In this document: positions 43,989 to 55,404 of the stretch, one piece after another
Position numbering within the stretch: position 1 is the first letter of the stretch
Layout of the letters: every line of letters starts with the position of its first letter
DNA from: Anastrepha obliqua
Lineage: Eukaryota > Arthropoda > Insecta > Diptera > Tephritidae
Direction: 5' to 3'
Length of the DNA: 64,000 nucleotides
Assembly (NCBI RefSeq): GCF_027943255.1
Contig: NC_072893.1
Span: 119,163,784 to 119,227,783, forward strand
Position numbers and translations under genes: made by a program
Notes under the pieces: model-generated
Told to the model about the DNA's origin: nothing
Seen by the model: only the letters and a program-made list of their open reading frames with translations
Database searches by the model: none

Positions 43989-46230
43989 TCCCTACTAATA
44001 TTATAAATGTGAATGTAAGTTTGCTTGTTACTCTTTCACGCCAAAACTACTTAACCGATTATTATGAAACTTTGTACACATATTTTTGAAGGTCTTAGAA
44101 GTAACATAGGATACTTCTTATTAAATTTTTTTTTTTGAATGGTAAAAAAATTGTTTGTCAAAAAATCTTAAAATTTCAGGTGTTTGAAATTTTTCTATAT
44201 TTATTGTTTTTTTATTAAACAATTTTACGAGTATTTAGCTTGCCCAGTTTATTTATTTGTTTGTTTGGGTCAAATTTAGTAATTGGAATTTTACCCTTTT
44301 CTTGAAGACAGATTGATTTGATATTTGGTTTTCTTCTGTCATTTTTATATAAAATATATACAATTTTGATTTTTGAGGTTTGATGTCATTTTTGTGGTTA
44401 GATGTCACTTGATTATTTTAAATCTTACCACTGATTTTAATTAATCTGTTCTTCTTTAAAAATGCCTCGGAAACGGAAATCTGATCTATCCAAAAATTCG
44501 TCGCGGCTCCGTGCGGCAAAAGTTGCACGAAATCAAGAGTCTTCGCTTCACGCAGAGCTGAGAAAACAACAACAACACAGCGACAAAGGATTTTGAGAGC
44601 AACTGAAACGCCTTTTCAAGCGCAAGTTCGCTCAGAAAGACAAGCTGAGCTGCAGGCAGCTAGAAGAGTAATAGAAACCCCAGAGCAATCGCAGGTGAGA
44701 AGAATTCATAATGCAGAAATGCAGAGCACGCGCCGTAGAAATTTTATAAGTAAGGAGTGGCCTGTATTTAATTGAACTGGATCTCAATATGATCCTTCAA
44801 TTGAATATCATAATCATCCTTTAATTGTTATTGGCACAATGGATAAAAAATGTCAGTATTGCGATGCTTTCAAGTGAAAAGATGAAACTGCTGGAATGTG
44901 TTGTTCCAGTGGTAAAGTTTCACTTCCAGTACTTGGTGAACCAGAGGAGCCTTTAAAAACTTTATTGTTAAATGTTACAAATGAGTCAAAGCAATTCTTA
45001 AGCAAAATAAGAAAGTATAACTCTTGCTTTCAAATGACATCCTTTGGAGTTGATAAAGTGATAAGAATGCCCGGATTTTCACCAACTTTTACTGTATAAG
45101 GGCAGATATATCATCAAATTGGATCACTATTTCCGGAAGAAAATTATTAGCATAAATGTTTGCAAGTTTATTTTATGGGTGATGAACAGGAAGATTCACC
45201 CATCTGTAATTTCAGTAAAAATAGTTCGCGAGGTAGGATGCTGCGAGAATGTAAGCTTTTAGGGTGGAATGCAAGTACAATGTCTCACAAGAAGGCTATG
45301 GAAGCTTTAAACCGGACTCTCCAGGACTTGCGAGATAGTTCATATATAATGGGAGGATTGGTAGTTTTATTGGCTGGTGATTTCCGATAAACCCTCCCAA
45401 TCATTCAGAGAGGAGCACCAGCAGATGAAATTCAAGCATGTAAACGAATATGAGAGTTCATCTTCATAATGACGTGGACTCGGGACTTTATGCAGAAATG
45501 TTGTTGAAAATTGGTGATGGTTGTTTAGACGTTGACAAAGAAGGTTATATATTACTATCAAGAGAATTTTGCAATTTAGTAGAAAATGATGTGGATCTCA
45601 TCGCTCATGTTTTTCCGGAATTGCAACAAAATTTGAGTTGTAATCAGTGGCTGTGCGCAAGAGCAATATTAACGCCAAAAAATGAAGTAGTTTCTAGGAT
45701 CAACACTGACATTTTAAAAGAGGTGCAAGGAGAAATGAAGGAATATTTGTCAATGGATACAATTATGGATACGGAACTAAGTACTTCATATCCTATGGAA
45801 TTTTTAAACTCACTTGAACTGTCGGGTGTACCGTCACATAAAATTCAATTAAAATTGAATGTACCAGTGATGCTTATGCGAAATCTAAATGCTCCTCTGC
45901 TATGTAATGGAACAAGGCTTCGGATAACAAAATTGGGGCAAAATATACTTGGTGCTACTATTTTAATAGGTGTGGGTAAGGGAAACAGTGTTATCATACC
46001 TCGCATTCCAATTATTCCCACTGACCTTCCATTCCAATTCAAAAGGTTCAGTTTCCCGTCAAGCTTAGCTTTGCTGTTACCATAAACAAAGCATAAGGGT
46101 TGCAATGTCTGCGGGAGCGCATTTAGAAAAGCCATGCTTCTCTCACGGTCAACTATATGTAGCATGTTCGCGAGTGTCTAATGCCCGGAATTTACACATA
46201 CCAGGACTATGTTGATGAATAAAAACGAAT
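43989..46230 (+). mobile_element. Helitron, 5' end intact, internally deleted
   Basis: The 5' terminus TCCCTACTAATATTATAAAT at 43989-44008 is the classic TC-starting Helitron end and follows an A, as expected for insertion between A and T. It is followed by TTACTCTTTCACGCCAAAAC, a common Helitron sub-terminal sequence. Coding sequence on the plus strand includes parts of the N-terminal and helicase regions. No 3' hairpin plus CTRR terminus is seen before the non-LTR remnant at 46560, so the 3' end is missing or unrecognised. Confidence 0.85.
44462..46230 (+). pseudogene. Helitron Rep-helicase remnant
   Basis: The protein begins MPRKRKSDLSKNSSRLRAAK. After a stop come a glutamine/arginine-rich repeat region (44593-44775) and the Helitron N-terminal block CQYCDAFK, MCCSSGKVSLPVLGEPEEPL, IRKYNSCFQMTSFG and YFMGDEQEDS. 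At about 45205 the text jumps into the Pif1-like helicase: GRMLRECKLLGWNASTMSHK (the DECTM box is NASTM), VVLLAGDFR and MRVHLHNDVDSGLYAEMLLK (45450 on). After that, IQLKLNVPVMLMRNLNAPLL, KLSFAVTINKA and LYVACSRVSNARNLHI appear. The HUH nuclease and Walker A segments are therefore deleted. Multiple stops are present. Confidence 0.88.
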
Positions 46231-46234
46231 TTTA

Positions 46235-46555
46235 GCAAAAAAATGTGTTTTAATTAATTAGTCACACACATTATTGAACGAAGTGTTATTTGCAAAAGAT
46301 GGAAAAACTTATAATATAGTCTACAAAAATATCCTACATTAATACTCTCCATTATGTCTTTTTGAATTATAAGAATTTAAAATTATTTATTTTTGTTACA
46401 GTGAAATATATTTTAACATTTGTTGTTTTAATTAAATAAAGCATATTTTAAGTTTTTGAAACTGATTGTATGTATTTGTATTCGGTCCCAGCTTAATAGG
46501 CATGAGTTATAGGGCCAATAGAGATTATATGACTCCTAAATGCAATTAAGTTAGG
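46235..46555. other. AT-rich spacer
   Basis: No gene is seen. This may contain the 3' flank of the Helitron, but I see no terminal hairpin. Confidence 0.35.
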
Positions 46556-46559
46556 AAAT

Positions 46560-47215
46560 TCCGAACAATACTAAAAGGGGAAGGGTGGAAAAGAAGAATG
46601 AAACCTAGGCCCAAGACGTTTAGTATGTTTACTGATGGTTCGAAAATGTTAGACGGAGTAGGTTCAGGGATCTATTGTGCAGAGCTAGGAATCAGACAGC
46701 CGGCCAAGCTGCAATAAACTCATATGAAATTTAATCTCGAAAATGTTCTCAAAAGCAGGGAGACCATAGGAAGATTGGCCGCAGACAGACGGCTGTATAT
46801 CTATTGGGTACCCGGACGTAAGGGCATTGCAGGAAATGAAATTGTAGATGAGATTGCCAAAAGAGTAGTTTACATGTCATTTGAAGACGAAAATGACAAA
46901 TTACAACTCCTAGGAAAAACCGCAAAAATAATGTGTAAACAGATTGCAGATAAATACTCCAGATCATACCAGGCAGGCCACAATTTGCTAGCGTCACATG
47001 CTTATAAGGTCGAATTTACAAACAATGATAACTGTAGGTTTTGCAATGAACTGGAAGAGAGGGAAGCTTTAGAACACCTTCTATGTTCTTGCCCTGCATT
47101 AGCTAGAACACGAATGAAATGCTTAGGAGCTCGACAATATGAGAGGTTAGAATGTCTCTCGGGGCTATGGCTTCAGAGTTTACTTAGATTCGCAAAAGAT
47201 ATGAATGGAGCTGCT
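46560..47215 (+). pseudogene. Non-LTR retrotransposon RNase H and zinc-domain remnant
   Basis: 46605-46700 reads KTFSMFTDGSKMLDGVGSGI and YCAELGI (RNase H first motif). After a deletion, the open frame from 46724 has RLAADRRLYIYWVPGRKGIA and GNEIVDEIAKRVV (RNase H end), then CRFCNELEEREALEHLLCSC, PALARTRMKCLGARQYERLE and LWLQSLLRFAKD. The element breaks off near 47215, where a mariner remnant on the other strand begins. The open frame that continues to 47332 reads into mariner DNA. The clade is one with RNase H (I/R1/LOA-like). Confidence 0.85.
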
Positions 47216-47217
47216 GG

Positions 47218-48231
47218 TCACCTAGACCATGGGCCATCGATCGGAACAGGTGATAATCGGACGGCGCAATATCTGAAGGATGTGGCGGGTGGGGTAAGAT
47301 TTCCCATTTCAGTTTTTTCAGGTAGGTTTTAACGGGTTTGGCAACGTGAGGCCGAGCGTTGTCATGCTGTAGAATCACTTTTTCCTGCCTCTCCGCGTAT
47401 TGCAGCCGCTTTTCGCGCAGTGCTCGGTTCAATCGCATCAATTGAAGTCGATACCGATCCCCAGTTATGGTTTCACTTGGTTTTAATAGTTCATAATAAA
47501 TAACACCAACTTGGTTCCACCAAATAGATAGCATACCTTCGCAGCGTGAATATTCGGCTGAGGCGACGACTTAGAAGCATAACCGGGCAGTCCCCATGAC
47601 TTTATTTTCTTTAGATTGCTGTAATGAATCCATTTTTCATCACCCGTCAGGGTGCGATGAAGAAAACCATTCCTGTTTTGCCGCTGGAGCAGTTGTTCAC
47701 ATGCGAAAAAACGACGCTGAAAGCATGTAATCGCTTGGAAATGGATTGGCGAGTAACTCGTAATACTGAAGCAAGCTCTTCTTACGTTTGGCACGGATCC
47801 TCATTGAGCAATTCCTCCAATTCATCGTCTTCGAAGGTTTTTGGCCTTTCTTCACGCGGACGGTCGTCAACATTAAAATCACCATCTTTGAAGCGACGGT
47901 ACCAATCTCGGCACGTTGTTTCACTTAAAGCAGCATCTCCATAACCTTTTTGTAGCTCTCGATGCGCTTAAGCCGCCGTTTTTTTTTGATTTTCTTTTTG
48001 AATGAAAGAGGAAAATCAATACTTCCCGCAAATGCCGATTATTCGGCACAAAATCAGACATTTTCACAAAACCAAAAGTATTTGATACCAAAACAAAATC
48101 CCTAGTGTGTCGAAGCACTTTGTTTACCATATGTCTAAGCTTGGTTTATGACGTTTAGGTTATGTTAGAATCGACTACCACTCACTGCTGGCGGCATCTA
48201 TTGGCAAACAGCGAGAAATTAGTTGCGCACC
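47218..48231 (-). pseudogene. Mariner element remnant (DD34D)
   Basis: Minus-strand blocks: a start near 48080 (MSDFVPNNRHLREVLIF), NMVILMLTTV-like DNA-binding part (about 47860), NGFLHRTLTGDEKWIHYSN (first Asp, about 47640), WWNQVGVIYYELLKPSETI, VILQHDNARPHVAKPVKTYL (second Asp) and PSDIAPSDYHLFRSM (third Asp, 34 residues later). All three Asp residues survive but in different frames. The right end TTAGTTGCGCACC at 48219-48231 precedes TA and is the likely terminal repeat. The left end is lost where the element meets the non-LTR remnant at 47215. Confidence 0.85.
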
Positions 48232-48234
48232 TAA

Positions 48235-48710
48235 TAGTTTTCCTTGTTTTGTAGTACGCAGATATTTTACTCGTAAAAATATTTGAAAAATTAAAAAAAA
48301 AAAAAATACCTTCTTGGTTATTGAGTGACTAATTTGCTTCAAATAACCTTTTTACTTTCACGCCTTCTCATTTCTTGCTGGGCCTCTACAGTACGCACAA
48401 ATGTCTATTGGCATCTTAATTAAATTAAATTTACTCACTCATTCACTCAGCGACAGTACACTTCATGCCGTTCGTATGTTTATTTGAGTTTGCTGTCATG
48501 TTTTTGTTGTAGCATTTGTTGTTGTTTGTGTAGCTAATTAAAAAGTTAGAGACATAAAATTACGTAAATACTTTGCCGTTGCTGCTAAGTTTCAAAGACT
48601 TTCATATAGACATACATCGTTATATATAAGTGCGTAGGTGTGTATGTATATATGTATGTATATGTGCATATCTTAGTAGGCAGATGTATGTGTGTACATA
48701 TTGCATTATA
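48235..48710. other. Non-coding AT-rich DNA
   Basis: No gene is seen. A TATGTATATATGTATGTATA run lies at about 48642-48664. Confidence 0.4.
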
Positions 48711-48714
48711 AATT

Positions 48715-48966
48715 GGGTGTTTTTTTTAGCTGTATCAGAACTATAGATATGAAACAGATGCGAATTTCAAACTCTATTGACATTTCTGTGCAGTAAGATT
48801 TGGCAAGTCATCATGAATCGTTTAACGCCAGAATGAGGCTTCCGAAATGTGGAAAATTACTTTGATTAAAAACAAAAATCTGTTCACGAAGTTCATACCA
48901 GGTTATAATAAAAAAAATATTTATGCCAACAGTATTTCTGTTCCCAAACTCTTAAAAAAACACCCT
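48715..48966. mobile_element. Short deletion derivative of a Tc1/mariner element
   Basis: The left end GGGTGTTTTTTTTAGCTG and the right end (reverse complement GGGTGTTTTTTTAAGAGT) form inverted repeats of about 14 bases around about 250 bp. Inside, MNRLTPE starts at about 48812. It resembles the N-terminus of a Tc1/mariner transposase (MNRLTxxQRLQI) and is soon stopped. It is probably a MITE derived by internal deletion. The flanking TA duplication is not clean. Confidence 0.55.
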
Positions 48967-48969
48967 ATA

Positions 48970-49484
48970 CATAAACTTACATTACATGCACAGATTTTTG
49001 TGGCGTGGTTTTCGTGGTACGTAATTTTCGTGGTTTTTTGTTTATCAGGTGTGGAAAACACACAAAAACTGCGAAAGCTTTTCGAAACTTTCGTAATAGC
49101 AGCAGGCCTGCAATCAAATTAGGCTACTTAAATTTTTGGCCTTAAATAGTTGAGTTTCCATATAAAGGAAAATGGAAATTCTTGCAAAATTACACTTTTT
49201 TATGACAGTTTATTTGACGGGATGCCGTTGCTTTTATTTACATAGGAATAGATGCGAGAATTCTTTAGTGCTTCCGTTGAAAAGAAGAGAATTCTTATTT
49301 GAAGTGAGCTTTTAAAAGTGTGATTTTAATTCAATCATTCTAGGGAACTTAGGGAGCTTTTGATTTTAGATACTCGAATTATGTAATTACAATTAATTTG
49401 TATGGGATATTAATTTTTTGCATAGATTTATTTGATGTCAAAAAATTATTTACGAAAACTGCTAAAATACTTATCTGAGCGAAA
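48970..49484. other. Non-coding AT-rich DNA
   Basis: Nothing was recognised in this stretch. Confidence 0.35.
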
Positions 49485-49486
49485 TA

Positions 49487-50663
49487 CGAGGGGTGCCTTT
49501 TATATTTCGGGATTAGAGCACAAAAACAAATTTTAATCATCGAAAATCACTTTATTGTTTTTCAAAATATTCTCCATGAAGATCTATATACTTTTGCATG
49601 CGTTTGAACCAATTGTCGAAGCACTTTTGCCGCTCTGAATGAGGTACCTCCGAAACATGCATTCTGAATGCCGCAACCGCTTCTTCAGGTGTCGAAAAAC
49701 GTTGACCTCTCAGTTTGTTTTTTACGTACGGGAATAAAAAGAAGTCATTCGGTGTCAAGTCAGGATTGTATGGCGGATTACCCATTAATCCGATGTTTTG
49801 GGTGCTCAAAAATGCAGTTGTTTGAGCCGATGTGTGAGAGCTCGCATTGCCCTGGTAAGAGTGATCCGTCTTTGGCGATTGGTTTTCCTAATTTCTTGAA
49901 AGACAACTGGCAACATGTCCAGTTTTTCCGAAAAAACAGGCGACCATTTGCTTGGAAGTGCTTCGTGCGCGAACAACTTTTGTTGGATTTGGCTCATCTT
50001 GAAACACCCATACAGTCGACTGCTGTTTACTTTCGGGCTCATACGCGTAAATCCATGATTCATCACCTGTCACGATGTCATAGACGTGTTTCGAAGCCCC
50101 GCGAACGTATTTTTTGAGCATTTCCTTCGACCAATCGACACGAGCCTTTTTTTGAGCGATTGACAAATTGTGTGGGATCCAACGCGAACAAATTTTTTTG
50201 ACAGTCAAATGTTTATGCAATATTGAATGTATGCTGGTCCCACTAATGCCTAAGATGGTCTCAATCTCACGATAGGTCACATGACGATCTTGCAATATCA
50301 GTTCGCGCACAGCATCAATGGTTTTCGGAACAACAACTGATTTTGAACGTCCTTCACGAAATTCGTCTTGGAGTGAACTACGACCACGAATGAAAATGAA
50401 TTAAGTTCATGCATGCAATGTTGCTGAGTTAATCCACGTCGAAAGTTGTAAAAAATAATCGCACGAAAATGTTGACGATTTAGTTCCATTTTTGGACCGA
50501 GATCAATCTTTTAAGTTACTGTAAACAACACAAATAGCGCTGGTATTTCAAAACGTTCTGAGTACGTAAAAGCCAAAAAATGTCAAACTTTGCGATACAG
50601 CTGTCAGTTGCCAGATTGCAACACCAGGGTTGCCAAATCCCGAAATATAAAAGGCACCCCGCG
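49487..50663 (-). mobile_element. Mariner element, both ends present, inactive
   Basis: The ends CGAGGGGTGCCTTTTATATT (left) and its complement ending GGCACCCCGCG (right) lie between TA at 49485-49486 and 50664-50665. The minus-strand transposase parts are REIETILGISGTSIHSILHK, IDRG-type linker, DIVTGDESWIYAYEPES (first Asp), FQEIRKTNRQRRITLT, then a shift that destroys the second Asp motif. The end reads YNPDLTPNDFFLFPYVKNKL and FDNWFKRMQKYIDLHGEYFE. Compared with the copy at 31577-32629, about 70 bases near 49905 and about 50 bases near 50390 are deleted. Confidence 0.92.
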
Positions 50664-50673
50664 TATACATATA

Positions 50674-52284
50674 TTGGGTTGGTAACTAAGTAATTGCGGA
50701 TTTCACTCATAGATGGCTTCAGTTTAATTTTTAGGTTTGCTGACGTAGTACAAATGTAAAGCACATTTTTTTGTTTGATAGTTGGCAATTCAGCCGTCAA
50801 TTAGTAAAAAAAGTTTTTTGATTGGTAACGTTATTTTCGTGTGGCGTTCGTTGAAAAATGGAAAATTAAAAGGAGCATTTTCGTCATATTTTGCCTTTTT
50901 ATTTCTACAAAGGGAAAATTGCATCGCAAGCTCATAAAAAGTTATTTGCTGTTTATTGTGACGAAGCCCTAAAAGAACACCAGTATCAAAATTGGTTTGC
51001 CAAATTTCGTTCTGGTTATTTTTCACTCAAAGATGAAAAACGCTCTGGTCGTCCAGTTGAAGCTGATGACGCCCTAATCAAAGCAATAATCGATTCAGAT
51101 CGTCATAGTACAACACGTGAGATTGCAGAGAAGATCCATGTATCACATACATGCATTGAAAATCACTTAAAACAACTTGGCTATGTTCAAAACTCGATAC
51201 ATGGATTCCTCACGAACTGAAAGAAGCGCATTAACAACTGCGATTTGCTTAAAGAAACATAATCAAAATGATGAATTTTTAAAACGACTGACAACTGGCG
51301 ATGAAAAATAGATTGTTTACAACAATATCAAACGGAAAAGATAACGGAAAAGATCGTGAAGCAGGCCATGTGAACCAACTAAAACAACATGAAGAGCTGA
51401 TATTCATCAAAAGAAGGTTTTATTATCAGTTTGGTGGAATTACAAAGGAATTGTCTACTTTGAACTCTTACCACCCAACCGAACGATCAATTCTGATGTC
51501 TACATTGAACAACTAACGAACTAAACAATGCAGTTGAAGAAAAGTGGCACGAATGGACAAATCGAAAAAGTATTGTATGCCATCATGACAATGCAAGGCC
51601 ACAGACATCTTTGGCCACTCGGCAAAAATTATTGGAGCATGGTTGGGATGTTTTGCCACATCCAACATATAGTGATCTTATTACTTTTTGTTTCGATCTT
51701 TACAAAACTCCATGCATGGTAAAAATTTTAATAATGATGATGATGTCAAATCGTATCTGATTCAGTTTTTTGCTAATAAAAACCAGAAGTCTTATGAACT
51801 TGGGATTATAATGCTGCCTGAAAGATGACAAAAGGTCATTGATCAAAATGGGCAATAAAAAATAAATAAATAATTGGCCCGTACACTTCTGTTAGGTGTT
51901 TGGCCGCGCGCTCCTCCTCCTATTTGAGGTGTGCGTCTTGATGTTGTTCCACAAATGGAGGGACCTACAGTTTCAAGCCGACTCCGAACGGCAGATATTT
52001 TTTTTTTTTATGAGGAGCTTTTTCATGGCAGAAATACACTCGGAGGTTTGCCATTGCCTGCCGAGGGGCGACCGTTATTAGAACAATTATTTTATTAATT
52101 TTGCTTTCACCGAGATTCGAACCAACGACCTCTCTGTGAATACCGAATGGTAATCACGCACCAACCCATTCGGCTGCGGCGGCCGCCTATGGCAATACAT
52201 TACAGAATAAAGTTATTTAGTTGCGTGAAAAAATTGTATTTGATTTTCTAAAAAAAATCCGGAATTATTTAGTTGCCAACACAG
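50674..52284 (+). mobile_element. Mariner element split by a SINE
   Basis: The left end TTGGGTTGGTAACTAAGTAA and the right end TTATTTAGTTGCCAACACAG are inverted repeats with few mismatches, flanked by TA at 50672-50673 and 52285-52286. The plus-strand transposase begins near 50865: YKGKIASQAHKKLFAVYCDE, WFAKFRSGYFSLKDEKRSGR, HVSHTCIENHLKQLGYV, RLTTGDEK (first Asp), then VCHHDNARPQTS (second Asp) in other frames. The third motif is degraded. Without the SINE (333 bases plus duplication) the length is about 1.27 kb, the normal mariner size. Many stops make it inactive. Confidence 0.9.
51858..52190 (-). mobile_element. tRNA-derived SINE, full-length, with target-site duplication
   Basis: The element reads on the minus strand from 52190. 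It has a tRNA-like head with an A box (AGCCGAATGGGTTGG, plus-strand 52161-52175) and a B box GGTTCGAATC (plus-strand 52114-52123). The body contains GGCAATGGCAAACCTCCGAG, TTTCTGCCATGAAAAAGCTC and CGGAGTCGGCTTGAAACTG. It ends in an AT-rich tail with TTATT repeats (51858-51874). GGCAATA flanks it at 51851-51857 and 52191-52197. Transcription by RNA polymerase III and movement by a partner non-LTR element are expected from the class. Related copies lie at 5805-5985 and 21082-21155. Confidence 0.88.
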
Positions 52285-52289
52285 TAGTT

Positions 52290-52734
52290 GAGTTTTCATA
52301 TAGATGAGAATGGAAAAAACATGAAATCGAAGTTGTCAGTGCTGAGTTAAGTGCCGAAACTTGCAAAAATGAACAGAAAAAAGTGTTGACAGAATGAATT
52401 GACTATTAAAGTCTTTTGAATGAAATTGTACGAGCATTACATGTTAAATGGCACTTTTAAATAAAAAAAAACAACTTTTTGAAAAATTATGGAAAAATCA
52501 AATTAAAGAAAAATAAGAACACGAAATTTTTTTTTTAATTTTTTATAGCCGAAATATATGATGATTCGATGAGTAGTGGACCACCCTGCAGATTATGTTG
52601 CATTAAATAACAAGCTGGCATATAAAGAATAATAAAAATCTACTTTATTCTGGGATCAGAACAAAATTAAAATTTCTTCCCAATAGCAGCTCTCTGGACC
52701 AAACGTCTTGATAACACTCTGTTACAATTGTTGG
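52290..52734. other. Non-coding AT-rich DNA
   Basis: Nothing was recognised in this stretch. Confidence 0.35.
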
Positions 52735-52890
52735 GTTGTTGTTGTTGTAGCAGCATTTACAATCCCCCTACATATACGGAGAAAGCTGCTGAGGTGACAT
52801 TACTTGGCCAGATATAAATCCGGGACCTTCCGGTTATGAAGAACCGACTGTCGTGGAAACCGACTGTTTTTGGGTCATTGCCTGCGGTGG
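52735..52890 (-). repeat. 3' UTR of a non-LTR retrotransposon with (CAA)n tail
   Basis: Read on the minus strand, it contains GACAGTCGGTTCTTCATAAC, GGATTTATATCTGGCC and GGGGGATTGTAAATGCTGC, then TACAACAACAACAA. The CTGCTACAACAA tail matches the end of the Jockey-type remnant at 39890-40790. It is a 5'-truncated insertion that kept only its 3' end. Confidence 0.65.
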
Positions 52891-52894
52891 GGAT

Positions 52895-55275
52895 AAAACC
52901 AATTTAGAATGAATTTACTAGAGTCACATGTAGCTTTTTGTATTCCCAGGCAACAATTTTTTGTAATAAATTTTTTTTTAATTATGCACCCGAGCGCCTT
53001 TCGAAAAAATTTAAAAAATTGTTGAAATATTTATCTGGGCGAATTACTTAGTTTGAGCAGCAGATTTGAAAGTATAGTAGAATTTAACGAGCCATATTTT
53101 TGTGGAATATTTGAATTCATTATTTACTCCAAAATGGGGTAATTTTTACCTTTTCTTGGAGAAATTAAAAAAAAAGCGCATTTATAAGGCCGCTAGAGGA
53201 TTAAACTTTTAAAGAATATTCTGCGTAGAAGAATTTTACTGGGGTCTTCTCAGACAAAATCTGCCTACGTGGAATGCAAAAGGCTACAGAGACTAAAATA
53301 GCAAGAAAAATAGAAAGAAAAAACAGAAAGGATTGCATATCTTAAGGCCAACTCAGGAACTATTTCCTAATTAGGCAGACTTTATACGAAAATACTGCTA
53401 GTTTAGATTACTGAGGAATATTTTTGTGGAGTATTTTAACCCATTAACTTCTGCAAAATAGCGTTCGGGGCATGCAATCTGTTATAGGCACTGCACGAGC
53501 AATTATAATATTTTCAACTATTTGAAAAACAAAGAATAATTTCATTTAGACGCTAATTGCTTTGACGCTCAAAGCAACTTTTTTGATAAGTAGCAAATTC
53601 ACTGCTCAGAAAATCAGTTTAGCTCTTCTGTGCCATTCCCTGACCTACCACAATGGATGCATTTTGAAATCTCGTCCAAGTGAGCCTTCCTAATCATGGG
53701 CTCTACCAACTAACCTAATTTATTTCTTCTAGCCCTACTTTCTGGTACTTAATTCATATTTCCACGAAACGTTTCGAATATCTCCGCTTGACCTGCATTT
53801 TAAACTAGTCGCCGTGCACAATGGATTTATCGAAACAAACTTAAACGCCTTAACTCAACATAACTTTTACTGCCTACGCAACTTTTCAACATTTTTTTTC
53901 ACTAAAAATTTAAGTTTTGCTTTCGCACAAAAAGCGAATTTCGCTTTGTGGTGCTTTACACATTTCAAACGCTTTTTCGCTGCGATGTTTGTAGCCACTT
54001 CAGATTTTAGGCCTGTCGACATAGCAAAAAGTTCTTATGTCTAACCCAATTTCCGTAGCTGACGGTACTCCAGCAGAGCGCCGCCAGCAAAAATTTCCGA
54101 AAACTGTAGAAGCGTACAAGCGGCATGAAACTTATTTTAACGGCATCGAAAATGTCAAAAAAAAAGCTGAACGACTTTCCGAAAAATGTCAACAACTTCC
54201 CTTCTCCTGCCTACAACAGCTATTACTTCCTGGCCGGTAAGAGCACTATTTGCGCCACTTTGCTGTTTTTTCAACGATTTTTCCACTCTCATTTCTCCTT
54301 TAACACTTTAGTGTGCACTGCGAAGGTAAGCTAAGTGCTGGTTAGAATTCTTCGGCTTGTTGGCCATTGTCACACATCTGTTTAAGTGGAAAATTAAAAA
54401 AAAAAAAATATTAGTAAGAAAGTGGCTTAGCTTTCGACAAAGTGGGTAGTGGTTACAGTGGAAGAAGAATTTTATACCTAAAACGTTTGCACATAAAAGT
54501 GGTGCTAAGGCGAGCAAAAAGCGAATGCGAAGTGTTCAAAATGTCACATACTTTTAGAAAGTTTATGAGGATATACATAAAAAAACGCTTGCGTATTGAA
54601 GTGTTAAATTTTTGTTTGGGCGATATAAAACTTTGAAACAACCAACGGTAGGTATGATTATTTCTTTAAGGGGTTACATACAGTTAGAAGGCAAAAAAAA
54701 AGAGAATTTTCCCGAACTTTTTTTTCAGAAAACTTTTAAATTCATTAATCTAAAAATGTGTACTCATATTATGCTATCTTTTAACTGTAATTTAAAATTA
54801 CGTATTAGTAAAAATATTTATGTGGAAAGGAGTCCCAACTGATCTCCGGGAGCTGCTCTCAAAAGAGACGTTTTGTGGTGAGCTCTATATCTCTGAACTG
54901 GATCCTCTGAAATTAAAGAATCAAACGGATTTCGTTAAAGTAATGGTAAATATAATAATTAATCGAAAGAATAGTAAAATACATTTTTTTGACAAAATGG
55001 CGATTTCTAACAAAAAAGTTTGACCAAAATTTCGGTTTTAGGTTGTTTTGAAACTTGCGTGTAACTTCGAAAATATTCACCGGAACGATATTAAATTTTC
55101 TGTATGCATTCGTATATATAAGTACATTAAGAAAATAAAAAAAAAAATTTATTTTTTGAAAATTCTAACTGTGCTCGTATATAGCGCCTTAAACGATTTT
55201 CAAGTAGCGAAAGTCAAAGCGTCTTCGGCAAAATTTTGATTCACTTGTCAGCTTAAGAGAATTCTCTAATGCATA
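52895..55275. other. Non-coding DNA without recognised genes
   Basis: No domain was found in the open frames at 53814-54334. Near 54674 the motif CTTTAAGGGGTTACATACAG begins an AT-rich stretch to about 55240. It resembles the left end of the candidate element at 24292-25009, but no matching right end is seen. Confidence 0.4.
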
Positions 55276-55279
55276 TTTC

Positions 55280-55400
55280 TATTTGTTGTTGTTGTTGTTG
55301 TTGTTGTAGCAGCAAACATGCCCTGTACTTGTACTGAGGTGACAGATCTCCGTCGGATAACCGGATCGTTCTGTAGTAGTGGGACATATTTCCAATTTTA
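55280..55400 (-). repeat. Non-LTR 3' end with (CAA)n tail
   Basis: The plus strand begins (TTG)n at 55282-55307, followed by TAGCAGCAAACATGCCC and CTGAGGTGACAGATCTCCG. On the minus strand this is a 3' UTR ending CTGCTACAACAACAACAA, the same tail type as at 52735-52890. Confidence 0.55.
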
Positions 55401-55404
55401 GTTC

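Noticed and set aside
53814..54334. Possible small host gene with several open frames
   Set aside because: No frame shows conserved residues or signal/transmembrane pattern that I can support, and frames on both strands overlap.
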